Assembly (NCBI RefSeq): GCF_014635565.1
Contig: NZ_BMDB01000002.1
Coordinates: forward strand, 1 to 64,000
DNA from: Phocicoccus schoeneichii
GTDB lineage: Bacteria; Bacillota; Bacilli; Staphylococcales; Salinicoccaceae
Direction: 5' to 3'
DNA length: 64,000 bases
Below are positions 9,022-18,311 of this stretch, piece by piece. A program made the position numbers and the translations under genes. The notes under the pieces are model-generated. The model searched no databases and was not told the DNA's origin. It saw only the letters and a program-made list of their open reading frames with translations. How positions within the stretch are numbered: the stretch's first letter is position 1; each line of letters begins with the position of its first letter.

Positions 9022-9319
9022 TTAATCTTTAACAACAATTTCAAGATTTCCTTCTAGTTTCGTCCAATGGTTCACTGGTCCATGTCCATGTCCCACGTGA
9101 ATACCATTTTTTATCGCACAATAGATAAAATCTTTACTTGTAATAATTGCATCCTTTAGTGAATTCCCTTTGGCAAGTTCAGCTAAAAGACAAGAGGAAA
9201 AAGTATCTCCTGTTCCATGAGAGCGATTGGTTTGAATACGATTGGTTTTTAACCAAAATGAATCTTTTTCTAAAGAGACAAAATCCATCGCATATGAATC
9301 GTCCATATGGCCACCTTTT
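9022..9319 (-). pseudogene. C-terminal remnant of a ThiD/PdxK-type (PfkB-like) kinase
   Basis: About 99 codons survive. They begin at a KGGHMDDSYAMDFV segment and contain the ATP-site motif SHGTGDTFSSCLLAELAKG. In intact hydroxymethylpyrimidine or pyridoxine kinases these belong to the last 100 of about 270 residues. An in-frame stop lies just upstream and there is no N-terminal domain, so the gene cannot make an active enzyme. Its 5' end is fused to a TPP-riboswitch piece, consistent with a deletion that removed tenA and most of thiD from a tenA-thiD-type operon. Confidence 0.8.
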
Positions 9320-9370
9320 ATGATCTGTATCAGGTTCTATGGGTATAATATCAGCAATATGCACCCCAAA
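9320..9370 (-). promoter_or_regulatory. Truncated TPP riboswitch (THI box)
   Basis: The minus strand reads GGGGTGC (9367-9361), GCTGA, CCC, then AGAACCTGATACAG (to about 9325): the 5' and central THI-box blocks in the right order. The 3' part (the TAATACCAGCG-like segment and the expression platform) is absent; kinase coding sequence starts immediately. The switch should be non-functional. Confidence 0.75.
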
Positions 9371-9399
9371 TGTTCTTATTTAGCATAATCACTACGTAT

Positions 9400-10008
9400 C
9401 TATAGTTGTTCGACTTTTTTCATAAGTTTTGAATAAATGCGTGTAACAAACCAGGGTTCACTCGATTTTTTAGCAATATCCGTCACTTTAATCCATTCAA
9501 CAGCACTATTTTCTTCTTGATTTACTAATAACCGCTGATTCATATCCGCTTCAAACAAATAAGACACGTTTAGATGAAGGTGTGATGGGATATATTTTTC
9601 TCTTTTTGTATGTCCATCAACAGTTAATATTTCCAAAGAAAAAATATCTTTTGATAAAGGATATACCGCTTCAATTCCACTTTCTTCTTTTGCTTCTTTT
9701 AATGCCACCTCTAAAAGGTCGGGATTTCCATCCGCATGTCCACCAAGCCAAGACCATGAGTCATAAATGTTATGATAAGCCATTAATACATAATTTCTAT
9801 CTGGACTTATGACCCATGCTGAAGCAGTAATATGTGCGACAGTGTTAGTTCTCGTTAATATATCTTGTTCAGTATTTAGCCAGTTCAAAAATATTTCTCT
9901 ATCTGCTGATTCCTGCTCATTAAACGGTCGTTTTATGAACTTTAAAATGTCGCATAATTTAGTTGTTACTTCATTGTAAATTTTAAAATTCAAACTTATG
10001 TTTATCAT
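9400..10008 (-). CDS. NUDIX hydrolase
   Basis: Cytosolic hydrolase of a nucleoside diphosphate linked to another moiety; substrate unknown. The Nudix box lies in GGHADGNPDLLEVALKEAKE followed by ESGI. The catalytic KEAxEE glutamates are kept, while the usual Glu after G-x5 is Pro. Length is 202 residues with an N-terminal extension of about 60. It lies downstream of the polysaccharide operon on the same strand but is separated from it by a terminator. Confidence 0.85.
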   Translation of the reverse strand: MINISLNFKIYNEVTTKLCDILKFIKRPFNEQESADREIFLNWLNTEQDILTRTNTVAHITASAWVISPDRNYVLMAYHNIYDSWSWLGGHADGNPDLLEVALKEAKEESGIEAVYPLSKDIFSLEILTVDGHTKREKYIPSHLHLNVSYLFEADMNQRLLVNQEENSAVEWIKVTDIAKKSSEPWFVTRIYSKLMKKVEQL

Positions 10009-10013
10009 TTTTA

Positions 10014-10060
10014 TATAAAAATTCCCTTTAAATTGAGTGGTAAAATCAACATTAAAGGGA
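10014..10060 (-). terminator. Terminator at the end of the polysaccharide operon
   Basis: On the minus strand, stem TCCCTTTAA/TTAAAGGGA with an inner pairing, followed by AATTTTTATA. It ends the long leftward operon that starts near 20.78 kb. Confidence 0.75.
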
Positions 10061-10091
10061 GAATATAAACATTTCTTTTTGTGTTTTAATA

Positions 10092-11029
10092 CTATTTATT
10101 ATCTTCATCGAATAATATATATTTGTGTAAATTTTCTATTCTAGATCGATAAGGTTTGAACCCCAACTCTTTGATCCGTTTAATATCTGCTACAGAATGT
10201 TTGACATCTCCTCTCCGGGGTGATACGTAATTAAGAGGAATATCATAACCAAATTTATTTTTAAATATAAGATACATTTCATTAAGAGACATAGAAGTCC
10301 CTGTACCTAAATTATATATTTTTCCTGTTGTTTCTTCATTATATAATACAATTAAGATTCCTCGTATTAAATCGTCAATATAAATAAAATCTCTAGTTTG
10401 ATGACCATCTCCAAATATTTTAAATTCAGTTTTATTAATAAAACTTCTCTTTAAAATTGACAATACTCCTGAATAATCAGAATAAGGATTTTGTAACGGT
10501 CCATACACATTAAAAAAGCGTAATGATACAGTAGGAAGATTATATAAATCATGATATAATTTCATGTACTGCTCTGAAGTGAATTTTTGAATCGCATATG
10601 GAGAACGAATATCTATTTTAGATTCAAGAGATTTTGGCAATTGATCGTTTCTTCCATATACAGCTGCTGACGAAGCAAAAATTATTTTTTTATATTATTG
10701 CTATACAAACGTATAGATTCTAAAAGATTTATAGTCGCATTTACGTTGACTTCATGAGATTTTAAAGGGTTGTCAACAGTCTCTACAACGCTCACTACTG
10801 CAGCTAAATGAATGACATAATCAAAATCATATGTTTTTATAAGTTGTTCTACAAATTGTTTATCCTCAAAATTTTCAATAAAAATTTGTTCTTTAGGTAA
10901 AAAAGATATATTAGATAATTTTCCAGTTGATAAATTGTCTAACACATATACTTTATTTCCTATTCCTGATAATTTTTTAGTCAAATGAGAACCGATAAAT
11001 CCGGCTCCTCCAGTAATTAAAACCTTCAT
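10092..11029 (-). pseudogene. NAD-dependent epimerase/dehydratase (GalE-like), broken by one frameshift
   Basis: SDR nucleotide-sugar epimerase whose two halves lie in different frames. The first half (11029-10682) has the NAD motif GGAGFIGS at residues 7-14; the second (10640-10092) supplies the catalytic YAIQK, RFFNVYGP and the substrate domain. The join falls in a run of seven A's (minus strand, about 10680-10690); one more A would restore NNIKKIIFASSAAVYG. It is therefore a recent frameshift, a slippage-tunable gene, or a sequencing error. If active it would supply an epimerised UDP-sugar to the polysaccharide. ATG 11029 follows AGGAG. Confidence 0.8.
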
Positions 11030-11041
11030 TTCTATCTCCTA

Positions 11042-11437
11042 TTATTTGAATTTTTTTAAATCTTTTTTAATACGTGTAGTCGAAATATTAGGTGTTCTTG
11101 GAAGATATTTTACGTCGCAAAACTCTTTTAAATAATCATACGCACCCCTCCAATCGTCTCCCATTACAAATGTATGTACATTATATTTTTTAATATCATT
11201 TAACTTTTGCTCTTTATCTGATACTTCTGGAATGACTTCGTCAACAAAACGCAACGCTTCTAATAATTGCTTTCTTTGAGAATAGTTATAATAAGCTTTT
11301 TTATTTTTTACTTTATTAAATTCATCTGTGGATAAACCTACAATTAAATAATCTCCTAACTCTTTTGCTCTTCTTAACAGATTTAAATGTCCTTTGTGAA
11401 GTAGATCATACGTACCATATGTGATGATAATTTTCAT
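11042..11437 (-). CDS. tagD: Glycerol-3-phosphate cytidylyltransferase
   Basis: Makes CDP-glycerol from CTP and glycerol-3-phosphate. Its 131 residues match TagD/TarD in length, with the nucleotidyltransferase motif HKGHLNLL near residues 14-21 and the C-terminal RTPNISTTRI. Lying 12 nt before the epimerase gene in a capsule-type operon, it more likely feeds glycerol-phosphate decoration of the polysaccharide than the main teichoic acid pathway. A LicD-type transferase in the same operon is a candidate user. Confidence 0.92.
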   Translation of the reverse strand: MKIIITYGTYDLLHKGHLNLLRRAKELGDYLIVGLSTDEFNKVKNKKAYYNYSQRKQLLEALRFVDEVIPEVSDKEQKLNDIKKYNVHTFVMGDDWRGAYDYLKEFCDVKYLPRTPNISTTRIKKDLKKFK

Positions 11438-11501
11438 TATTGTTTCCTTTCTATTTCTAATAACACTGTAATTTGATATATTGTTATTAGGAGTGATTAT
11501 T

Positions 11502-12212
11502 ATGTTTTTTCAACTTAAAAAAAATGTAAGCGATGCGAATAAATTGCTAGAAACGAACCAATTAGTTACTTTAACTTGGGGAAATGTGAGTGAGATAGAT
11601 AAAGATTTAAATGTCATTGGCATTAAACCTAGCGGTATCCCCTATTCACAATTAAAACCTGAACATATTGTAATCGTAAATTTAGATGGACAAATTATCG
11701 ATGGCGATTTAAATCCATCTTCCGATTTGGAGACTCATCTTTATTTGTATAATAAATTTCCTACCATTAAGGGCATTACACATACACATTCATCGTATGC
11801 AACTTCTTTCGCACAATCTGGAATAAGTATTCCTCCACTCGGAACAACTCATGCAGATCATTTTTATGGCAGTATTCCAATCACAAGAAAATTATCAGAT
11901 AATGAAATTCTTTATAACTATGAAAGAAACACAGGAAGAGTTATTTACGAAATATTTTCAGATTTGAATATAATGCCTCAAGATATACCGGGTGTCCTTG
12001 TTAATCAACACGGTCCATTTACTTGGGGAAAATCTGCCTTAGATTCACTTGAAAATGCTATTGCTTTGGAAGAAGTAGCAAAAATGACATTTAATGCAAA
12101 ATTACTCTCTAATAATTTTGAGGCCATTAATCAAACTTTGTTAGATAAACATTTTCTCAGAAAAAATGGAGCACGTGCAACTTATGGACAAAATAATAAT
12201 TCTAATATTTGA
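11502..12212 (+). CDS. araD: Class II aldolase, L-ribulose-5-phosphate 4-epimerase-like
   Basis: Zinc enzyme of the AraD/SgaE type. The 236 residues carry the metal and active-site motifs THTHSSYATSFAQSG, THADHF and NQHGPFTWG. ATG 11502 is used because AGGAGTG lies 7 nt upstream; earlier in-frame codons precede that site. It is odd in three ways: it runs against all surrounding genes, its 3' end overlaps the flippase gene by 11 bp, and no araA or araB is near. It may make a pentose-phosphate precursor or simply be an insertion. Confidence 0.85.
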   Translation: MFFQLKKNVSDANKLLETNQLVTLTWGNVSEIDKDLNVIGIKPSGIPYSQLKPEHIVIVNLDGQIIDGDLNPSSDLETHLYLYNKFPTIKGITHTHSSYATSFAQSGISIPPLGTTHADHFYGSIPITRKLSDNEILYNYERNTGRVIYEIFSDLNIMPQDIPGVLVNQHGPFTWGKSALDSLENAIALEEVAKMTFNAKLLSNNFEAINQTLLDKHFLRKNGARATYGQNNNSNI

Positions 12213-13710
12213 TGTAACCAATAATTATTCTTATAGTTTTAGCTTTAAAAATAATTAAAAAGAGACTATAAAATATTATTGTAATGAATACACTACTTAA
12301 AAGTTTTAACAGCAACGCAAACATAAAATATTTATAAATAATATAAGCAATAGTACTAGAAATTAAAGAAGCAACGATTATTTTAATTAATTCACTTGTG
12401 ATTTCTCTCGCATGTATATTTACATATTTTTTTATTTTAAAAAAAGAATATATAAATCCAATCATCGAAGCTAAAGAAGTCGCCAAAGATAACCCAAAAA
12501 CACCAAGTATGTTTATGAGAATTAAATTTAATATTATATTAGATAAAACAGTAACTATACTGATTTTCATTACCATTTTTGTATCACCATTCGAGTAAAA
12601 AACGACATCTATTATTTCTTTATAACTATAAAAACATAACCCTAGGATATATCCAGTAAAGGCTAAAGAAGTTAAAGTAACAGATTTTTGTTCAAACGCA
12701 CCGCGTTCAAAAATGGTACTCACTATATCTGCACTGTAGAAAACAGAAATAAAAGTTACTGGAATCATCACAGCAGATATTAAATATATAATTTTTATTA
12801 AGTGATTTTTAAGTTCTCTTTTTTCATTTTTTGCTACTAACTCAGTTGCGGTTGGATACCATACCGTAGCAATAGCTGTAGATACTATTCCATTGAAGAC
12901 ATTTACTAATCTTTGTCCATAGCTTAAACTAGATACTGCTCCAATTTCTAAAGTTGAAGATAATATTCGGTCAACTAAAGTATTCAGTTGTATCACTGCA
13001 GCATTAGTAATCGCTGCTGGAAAATTTTTAAAAATTTCAATAACATTTTTATTTTTTAAATCTAAATCTATTCTAAATTTATATCCCCAATTTAAGAATG
13101 GCAATACGATCAAAAATCTTAAAATACTGCCAAATACTAATGCATAGGCAAAAACCTTTACTCCATATTCATCGTAATAAAAAAATCCAAGTATAAATAG
13201 TGGAAGATATGATACAATTTCTCTGATTTTACTCGCGAAAAATTTTTTATGAGCTTCTAACATTGCTGAATAAATAGAAGCAATAATAATAAAAACATAT
13301 TGAATAGACACGATTTGTAGCAAATCTGTAGTTAATAATTTAGTTTCATGATTAAATCCAGGAGCTACCATACCCACAATAATATCTGCGAAAAAAAATA
13401 GAACTACGGAAAATACTAATGATATTAAAATAAATAAATTGAGGATTTTATTGGCTAGAATATCTGCTTCTTTCACATTAATAGTAACACTTATTTTTTT
13501 GTATACGGGCAAAAAAACTGCCCATATTCCTAGGCTAAGCATGGGATATAAAATTAAGTGAACTCCATTCAAAGTGTTGAATGCATCTGCTTTATAAGAA
13601 GTCCCTAAGTAATAACTTATAACTAACTCAGATAGAAAAGCCATAAGTTTTGCTAGTATTGTCAGTGTAAATACCACCAAGAAACTAATTGTGATTTTTT
13701 TAAATTTCAT
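12202..13710 (-). CDS. MurJ/MviN-type MOP lipid flippase
   Basis: Integral membrane protein of 502 residues with about 14 hydrophobic segments and MviN-family features (FPAAITNAAVIQLNTLVDRIL; SYGQRLVNVFNGIVSTAIATV). It should flip a lipid-linked saccharide across the membrane. This is the second flippase of the locus, beside a PST-type Wzx at 15.0-16.5 kb. ATG follows AAGGATC. Being in the middle of a polysaccharide operon, it is probably dedicated to it rather than to lipid II. Confidence 0.8.
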   Translation of the reverse strand: MKFKKITISFLVVFTLTILAKLMAFLSELVISYYLGTSYKADAFNTLNGVHLILYPMLSLGIWAVFLPVYKKISVTINVKEADILANKILNLFILISLVFSVVLFFFADIIVGMVAPGFNHETKLLTTDLLQIVSIQYVFIIIASIYSAMLEAHKKFFASKIREIVSYLPLFILGFFYYDEYGVKVFAYALVFGSILRFLIVLPFLNWGYKFRIDLDLKNKNVIEIFKNFPAAITNAAVIQLNTLVDRILSSTLEIGAVSSLSYGQRLVNVFNGIVSTAIATVWYPTATELVAKNEKRELKNHLIKIIYLISAVMIPVTFISVFYSADIVSTIFERGAFEQKSVTLTSLAFTGYILGLCFYSYKEIIDVVFYSNGDTKMVMKISIVTVLSNIILNLILINILGVFGLSLATSLASMIGFIYSFFKIKKYVNIHAREITSELIKIIVASLISSTIAYIIYKYFMFALLLKLLSSVFITIIFYSLFLIIFKAKTIRIIIGYIKY

Positions 13711-13719
13711 TAAAGATCC

Positions 13720-14424
13720 TTAACCTAACGTTTTATAATTAATTTCATTTAAAATTATATTGGTATTGTAATTTATAGAATTTAATCCATTTAGTTTAAC
13801 TTTTAAAATATTCTTATTTTTATTAATAGCATTTTGCATTTTTTCTAGTTGTTTCTCATTTGACGTTAAAGCATTTAACATATCATTCGAAGATAGATGA
13901 TCGAAAATACTAGTTTTGTTCAAACGCTTTTGCATCCTTTCTATTGATATTCTTTTACCCACTTTTACTTCAATATTTATAATTGTCAAATGCATAGATA
14001 TTTCATTCACTAGACTATCGAAATAAGCCCTATCTATCAACTCACCGTATTTAGTAGAAGACCATAATTTATGTAATATACCTGAATCGTAGATTATATA
14101 ATCGACTTTCTCATATTCATTTTTAATTAATAAACCTATATAAAAATGTTCCATAGCATTTATTAAAAAACGAAAATTATGCCATGAATATTTTTTTTGC
14201 GCAATAAAAATATGAATAAAGGGTTTTGCATGATTAGGTTCTTTAAAGATATAAATTATTAACATCAAATATTTTATTATTTTAACCTTTCTTTTAAACC
14301 CTAAAATTTTAGTGATATCATCTGAATCTACGCAAAAGTTATTTTTTTTCATTGATGTATATAATGCTTTATATAACGCTGTTTTTCCAGAACCTGGATT
14401 CCCAGTAAATTCAATTACTTTCAT
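13720..14424 (-). CDS. P-loop NTP-binding protein of a polysaccharide locus
   Basis: I do not recognise a named family. The 234 residues begin with a Walker A motif GNPGSGKT at about 7-14, followed by a mainly helical region with a YIIYDSGILHKLW segment that may be Walker B-like. ATG 14424 (MKVIEF) follows AAGGGAATA; a more upstream in-frame ATG lacks a ribosome site. It lies 10 nt after another P-loop gene, so the two are probably translated together. A kinase for a sugar or glycerol-type precursor is possible but unproven. Confidence 0.6.
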   Translation of the reverse strand: MKVIEFTGNPGSGKTALYKALYTSMKKNNFCVDSDDITKILGFKRKVKIIKYLMLIIYIFKEPNHAKPFIHIFIAQKKYSWHNFRFLINAMEHFYIGLLIKNEYEKVDYIIYDSGILHKLWSSTKYGELIDRAYFDSLVNEISMHLTIINIEVKVGKRISIERMQKRLNKTSIFDHLSSNDMLNALTSNEKQLEKMQNAINKNKNILKVKLNGLNSINYNTNIILNEINYKTLG

Positions 14425-14434
14425 TTCTATTCCC

Positions 14435-15004
14435 TTAACCATTATTTTTTAAGTCATTAGTAATCATTTGTATAATTTGCTGTTCGCCTAATTGATCTGT
14501 ATTTATTTTTTTTATATTTTTATTTTTTAAATATTTATAATCAAAAATCTTTTTCTTTCTTTTAAGTTCTATTATTGAGTATTCACTTTCAAACTCTGAA
14601 GGTTTTCTTTGGATAGAAGTATTAACATCACAATAAAAATAATAAATTAAGTGTGGCATAGGCATTAAAGAATATATAACCTTATCTAAAATCCTTTTAA
14701 ATTTTCTAGCGTCTGTAGGATTATATAATGGATGTCTATCATAAATAATTACTCCTTTTTTCCTCTCATTTTTTATAACACGGTACCATCGATCATAATA
14801 GAGTGACACTCCACTTAAAATTTTGAAAAATACGTTGTCCTTTTTTTTCTGCACAATATATTTTCTAAATTTTGTTTCAGCAGACTTATTTGCGCCCATA
14901 TGCTGTATTTCAATTTTTTCATCCAACTTATTTTTTAATATATTTGCGATCGTTGACTTTCCAGTGCCATCTACACCGATAAAAGCTATTTTAATTTCTT
15001 TCAA
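14435..15004 (-). CDS. Thymidylate kinase-like P-loop kinase
   Basis: A 189-residue protein with Walker A GVDGTGKS near residue 10 and a DRHPLYNP motif recalling the DR(Y/H) of thymidylate kinases. It lacks other thymidylate kinase hallmarks, so the substrate is likely different. A TTG start at 15004 is supported by AGAGG about 9 nt upstream. Kinases of this type occur in polysaccharide loci without known substrates. Confidence 0.65.
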   Translation of the reverse strand: MKEIKIAFIGVDGTGKSTIANILKNKLDEKIEIQHMGANKSAETKFRKYIVQKKKDNVFFKILSGVSLYYDRWYRVIKNERKKGVIIYDRHPLYNPTDARKFKRILDKVIYSLMPMPHLIYYFYCDVNTSIQRKPSEFESEYSIIELKRKKKIFDYKYLKNKNIKKINTDQLGEQQIIQMITNDLKNNG

Positions 15005-15018
15005 AATAAATACCTCTC

Positions 15019-16497
15019 TTATTTATTTATAAAATTTCTTAAAGGAATCATCATCTGGTTTTTAATCCATAAAAAATGTTCACCATAAAATTTCTCTGAG
15101 TTAAATAAATATAGCAATAATAGAAATATTATATATATACCAAATGTGAACAAAATCTCTATCATAAATAACAAATTTAAAAAACTAGTAATTTTTTCCA
15201 TAATAATTATTGATAAAAAAGCCATTAATATGGCATAAAATACTGGTTTATGTGCCAGTATTAATTTTTTAATTGAAATTTTTAAATTTTTTATAGTTAA
15301 TATAGTCATTAACAAATAATTAATTAAGATTCCCAATAATACGCCAATACTAACACCTTCTATTCCCCAATTTTTCCCATACCAAGCTCCTACTAATATT
15401 AAAAAAGCGTAAATTATTTTTATCACAGAATATTGGTAAACTAAACCCAGTGCTTGTATATAAGAATCACTAATTCTATAACTCGTTCTAAACATTAACC
15501 CTATAATTAATATTTTAAAAATAGGTACGATAGATATCCAATTACTCCCATATATAGCATACACAATTTCTTCTGCTAAATAATACATAAGTATGCTGCT
15601 AGGAATAGTCAAAAAGGATATTAATGATAAGTTCATTTCATATATGTATGCTATTTTTTCTTTCTGAGTTTGCATTTTAGAAATAGCTGGAAATAATACT
15701 GCATCTATAATCTTAGTAAACAAATTGGCAGGAGCGACTAACAATTGATATGCTCTATCATATTGACCTAAAGTATATGCTCCAAATGATCGACTTACAA
15801 CAAGTTTATCTAATTCCTTAGCTAATTGGTTAGCAGTCTTGCTAATTGTAAATCCACCCCCAAAAAAAATAAATTCTTTAAATTCTTTTTTATTAATTTG
15901 AAATTTTAAAGGATATGGTTTATATATATATAATAATATAGCTTTTAAAACATTTTGAATTATTAATGCCAACACCAATGCCCAATAATTAAAATGTAAT
16001 AGAGCAAGTAAAATAGCTGAACTTGAATATAAAATAAATGTGATAATATCGATTTTTATAATAATTTTGAAATTCATATCTCTTTGAATCAAAGATTCTG
16101 AAATTGTAGAGAAACCCTTAGCTATAAAAATGATAGTAATTAATTTTAGTACTAAACTCGTTTCTTTTATATTCAATAAATCTGCTATAAAATCAGACAT
16201 GAAAAATATAATAGAAGCACATGCCACACTAAAAATCAGAGTAATAGTAAACCCTGTTTTTATATGAGATTTAGTTATATGAGGACGTTGTATTAGTACA
16301 GGGCCAACTCCTATTAAAGAAAAAAGTTTTGCTAATGATATTACAACTCCTGCTGCTGAGACAATTCCGAAATCTTCCGGTTTCAATAAACGGACCAAAA
16401 GAAATAAAGATATAAATTGTAGAATAAATTGTGCGAATTTTCCAATAGTCATCCACATGATTCCTAGAAACGTTTTTTCGGCCAAAGTATTATTCAA
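15019..16497 (-). CDS. PST-family polysaccharide flippase (Wzx-like)
   Basis: Membrane protein of 492 residues and about 12-14 segments. The N-terminus FLGIMWMTIGKFAQFILQF and the LLKPEDFGIVSAA block are typical of the PST branch of the MOP superfamily. It would export undecaprenyl-linked repeat units. A TTG start is inferred with only a weak upstream ribosome site, 8 nt after the licD-like stop, so it may be translationally coupled. Two flippases in one operon is unusual. Confidence 0.85.
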   Translation of the reverse strand: MNNTLAEKTFLGIMWMTIGKFAQFILQFISLFLLVRLLKPEDFGIVSAAGVVISLAKLFSLIGVGPVLIQRPHITKSHIKTGFTITLIFSVACASIIFFMSDFIADLLNIKETSLVLKLITIIFIAKGFSTISESLIQRDMNFKIIIKIDIITFILYSSSAILLALLHFNYWALVLALIIQNVLKAILLYIYKPYPLKFQINKKEFKEFIFFGGGFTISKTANQLAKELDKLVVSRSFGAYTLGQYDRAYQLLVAPANLFTKIIDAVLFPAISKMQTQKEKIAYIYEMNLSLISFLTIPSSILMYYLAEEIVYAIYGSNWISIVPIFKILIIGLMFRTSYRISDSYIQALGLVYQYSVIKIIYAFLILVGAWYGKNWGIEGVSIGVLLGILINYLLMTILTIKNLKISIKKLILAHKPVFYAILMAFLSIIIMEKITSFLNLLFMIEILFTFGIYIIFLLLLYLFNSEKFYGEHFLWIKNQMMIPLRNFINK

Positions 16498-16505
16498 TTA
16501 TCTCA

Positions 16506-17195
16506 CTAACTTTCGTAATAAATTTTTGCGTAAAAATCAACTTTTTTTCTTATTTCTCTATCTGCGCCACTCCAATTTTTATTTGGGTATATATAATCCA
16601 ATCCATATAATTCAATTAAATGTTCGTGATAGTTTGCTGGAATTGGTAATTTTTTCTCGTACATCAAATGTTTATCTAATTCGAAATTATTTACTACATT
16701 TTCATAAACAATCAAACCACCATATTTTTTAATGCATTCGTTGGGACTCAAGTCTTTTGTAGTCATGTAGTCATAAAATATTATTTTATCGTTTTTCTTA
16801 TATGCAAGAAATATATCTACCTGAGCAGTTTTATATTTAAAAGTTACTTCTATTAAAGTATTATCTAATAAGCGTGCTTCTTTTATTTTTTTAAATCCTG
16901 CATTAATTATCTTGTTTTCAATGTAATCGTCATATACCTCTCTAGGCATGGCTAAATCAATATCTGCATCATGTGATAAAATTTTATTTTCTCTAATAGC
17001 ACCCAATAAAGTACCAAATTCTAACCAATATGTATAATTATTTTCTGTTAAAGTGGTTGTCATTTTTTCTAAAGCAGGCTTTGCATTACGTTTAAAAGCA
17101 GTCGATTGCATTAACAGATATGGCTTTAATAATAGTTTTTTTGCATATCTATAAACCCCTAATCGATAAAAAACATCTTTTATAAAATTTTCCAC
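16506..17195 (-). CDS. LicD-family phosphotransferase
   Basis: Nucleotidyltransferase-fold protein of 229 residues. The LicD/fukutin core is in EFGTLLGAIRENKIL followed by SHDADIDLAM (about residues 58-83), holding the metal-binding DxD. LicD relatives move phosphocholine, or in the fukutin branch polyol phosphates, from CDP donors to glycans. TagD in the same operon makes CDP-glycerol, so transfer of glycerol phosphate to the repeat unit is a reasonable inference. GTG start at 17195 with AGGAGAG about 8 nt upstream. Confidence 0.8.
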   Translation of the reverse strand: MENFIKDVFYRLGVYRYAKKLLLKPYLLMQSTAFKRNAKPALEKMTTTLTENNYTYWLEFGTLLGAIRENKILSHDADIDLAMPREVYDDYIENKIINAGFKKIKEARLLDNTLIEVTFKYKTAQVDIFLAYKKNDKIIFYDYMTTKDLSPNECIKKYGGLIVYENVVNNFELDKHLMYEKKLPIPANYHEHLIELYGLDYIYPNKNWSGADREIRKKVDFYAKIYYES

Positions 17196-17207
17196 GTACT
17201 TACTCTC

Positions 17208-18305
17208 CTATTTTTTATTTAAAACATGTGTATAAAAATTAATTGTTTTTTTATACATCTTATCAAAAGTAAAATGTTCTAAGTATTTTTCATAAGATGA
17301 ATCACCATATTTTTTTAATAATTTGTTATCATTAAGTAACATTTTAAGCGCATTTGAAATTTCTTCTACATTATTGTTTACAAGTAACCCTTGTTTTTTA
17401 TTTTCTATCAACTCTTTGATTCCTCCCACATCTGAAGCGATTATTGGAAGTTTTGCTCTCATACCTTCTATAATACTAATCGGCAATCCTTCAGATTTAC
17501 TAATTAATAACAAAACATCAGATTTTTCTAAATATGGAATCACATTATTTTTTTCTCCTGTAAATATGATTTTTTTATCTAAATCCAACTGTTTGGCATA
17601 GTCTTTAATAACATTCAAATTTGGTCCGTCTCCTACTAACGTTAATTCCCAATTATCAATCTCTATGTTCTTTAAAGCTGTTAGTAATAGGTGATGATCT
17701 TTAGGGTGAGCAAATCGTGAAACCATAATCAAATGTAATGTATCTCTTACGTCGTCGTTCCTGCAAAATCTCACATCTTCTATACCATTGTGGATGACTC
17801 GTGTCGCTTTTTTATTTATTATATTATGTTTTAATCCAATTAGATAATCATTGTATGAGACAGTGATAATCCCATTAGTTATTTTAGCAATATATTTCTC
17901 AAGGAATAAAAACAATTTTCTTTTAAAAAAATTGTTAAATGGAGAGAATGACCAACTATGTGCAGTGAATACCGTTGGAATATTTAAAGAATAAGCAGCT
18001 ATTCTTCCTAAAATACCTGCTTTTGAAGAATGTATTGCAACCAAATCAGGAGCTAACACTCTAATTTTTTTTCTTATTTTATACAAAGAAGAAATGTCTT
18101 TAATTATATTAATGGGGGTTATTAAAGAAGAAATCGGTACATACTGAATCCCTTCTTTTTCAAGTTGAGTAACAATTTCAGAATTACCAGAACTCATAAC
18201 AATCACTTCATGGCCCTCTTGATGCATTGCCTTAGATAGTTCTAACACATGATTTTGCGCACCACCACGTTCATTCATATGGGTAATGAATTGAATAATT
18301 TTCAT
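17208..18305 (-). CDS. GT4-family glycosyltransferase
   Basis: Retaining GT-B enzyme of 365 residues acting at the cytoplasmic membrane face. The N-terminal ERGGAQNHVLELSKAM is the GT4 glycine loop region, and the C-terminal donor site EX7E lies in EGLPISIIEGM. It should add a sugar to the lipid-linked primer. It is the only ordinary glycosyltransferase in the operon, implying a very short repeat unit or help from elsewhere. ATG follows AAGGATG. Confidence 0.87.
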   Translation of the reverse strand: MKIIQFITHMNERGGAQNHVLELSKAMHQEGHEVIVMSSGNSEIVTQLEKEGIQYVPISSLITPINIIKDISSLYKIRKKIRVLAPDLVAIHSSKAGILGRIAAYSLNIPTVFTAHSWSFSPFNNFFKRKLFLFLEKYIAKITNGIITVSYNDYLIGLKHNIINKKATRVIHNGIEDVRFCRNDDVRDTLHLIMVSRFAHPKDHHLLLTALKNIEIDNWELTLVGDGPNLNVIKDYAKQLDLDKKIIFTGEKNNVIPYLEKSDVLLLISKSEGLPISIIEGMRAKLPIIASDVGGIKELIENKKQGLLVNNNVEEISNALKMLLNDNKLLKKYGDSSYEKYLEHFTFDKMYKKTINFYTHVLNKK

Positions 18306-18311
18306 ATGATT

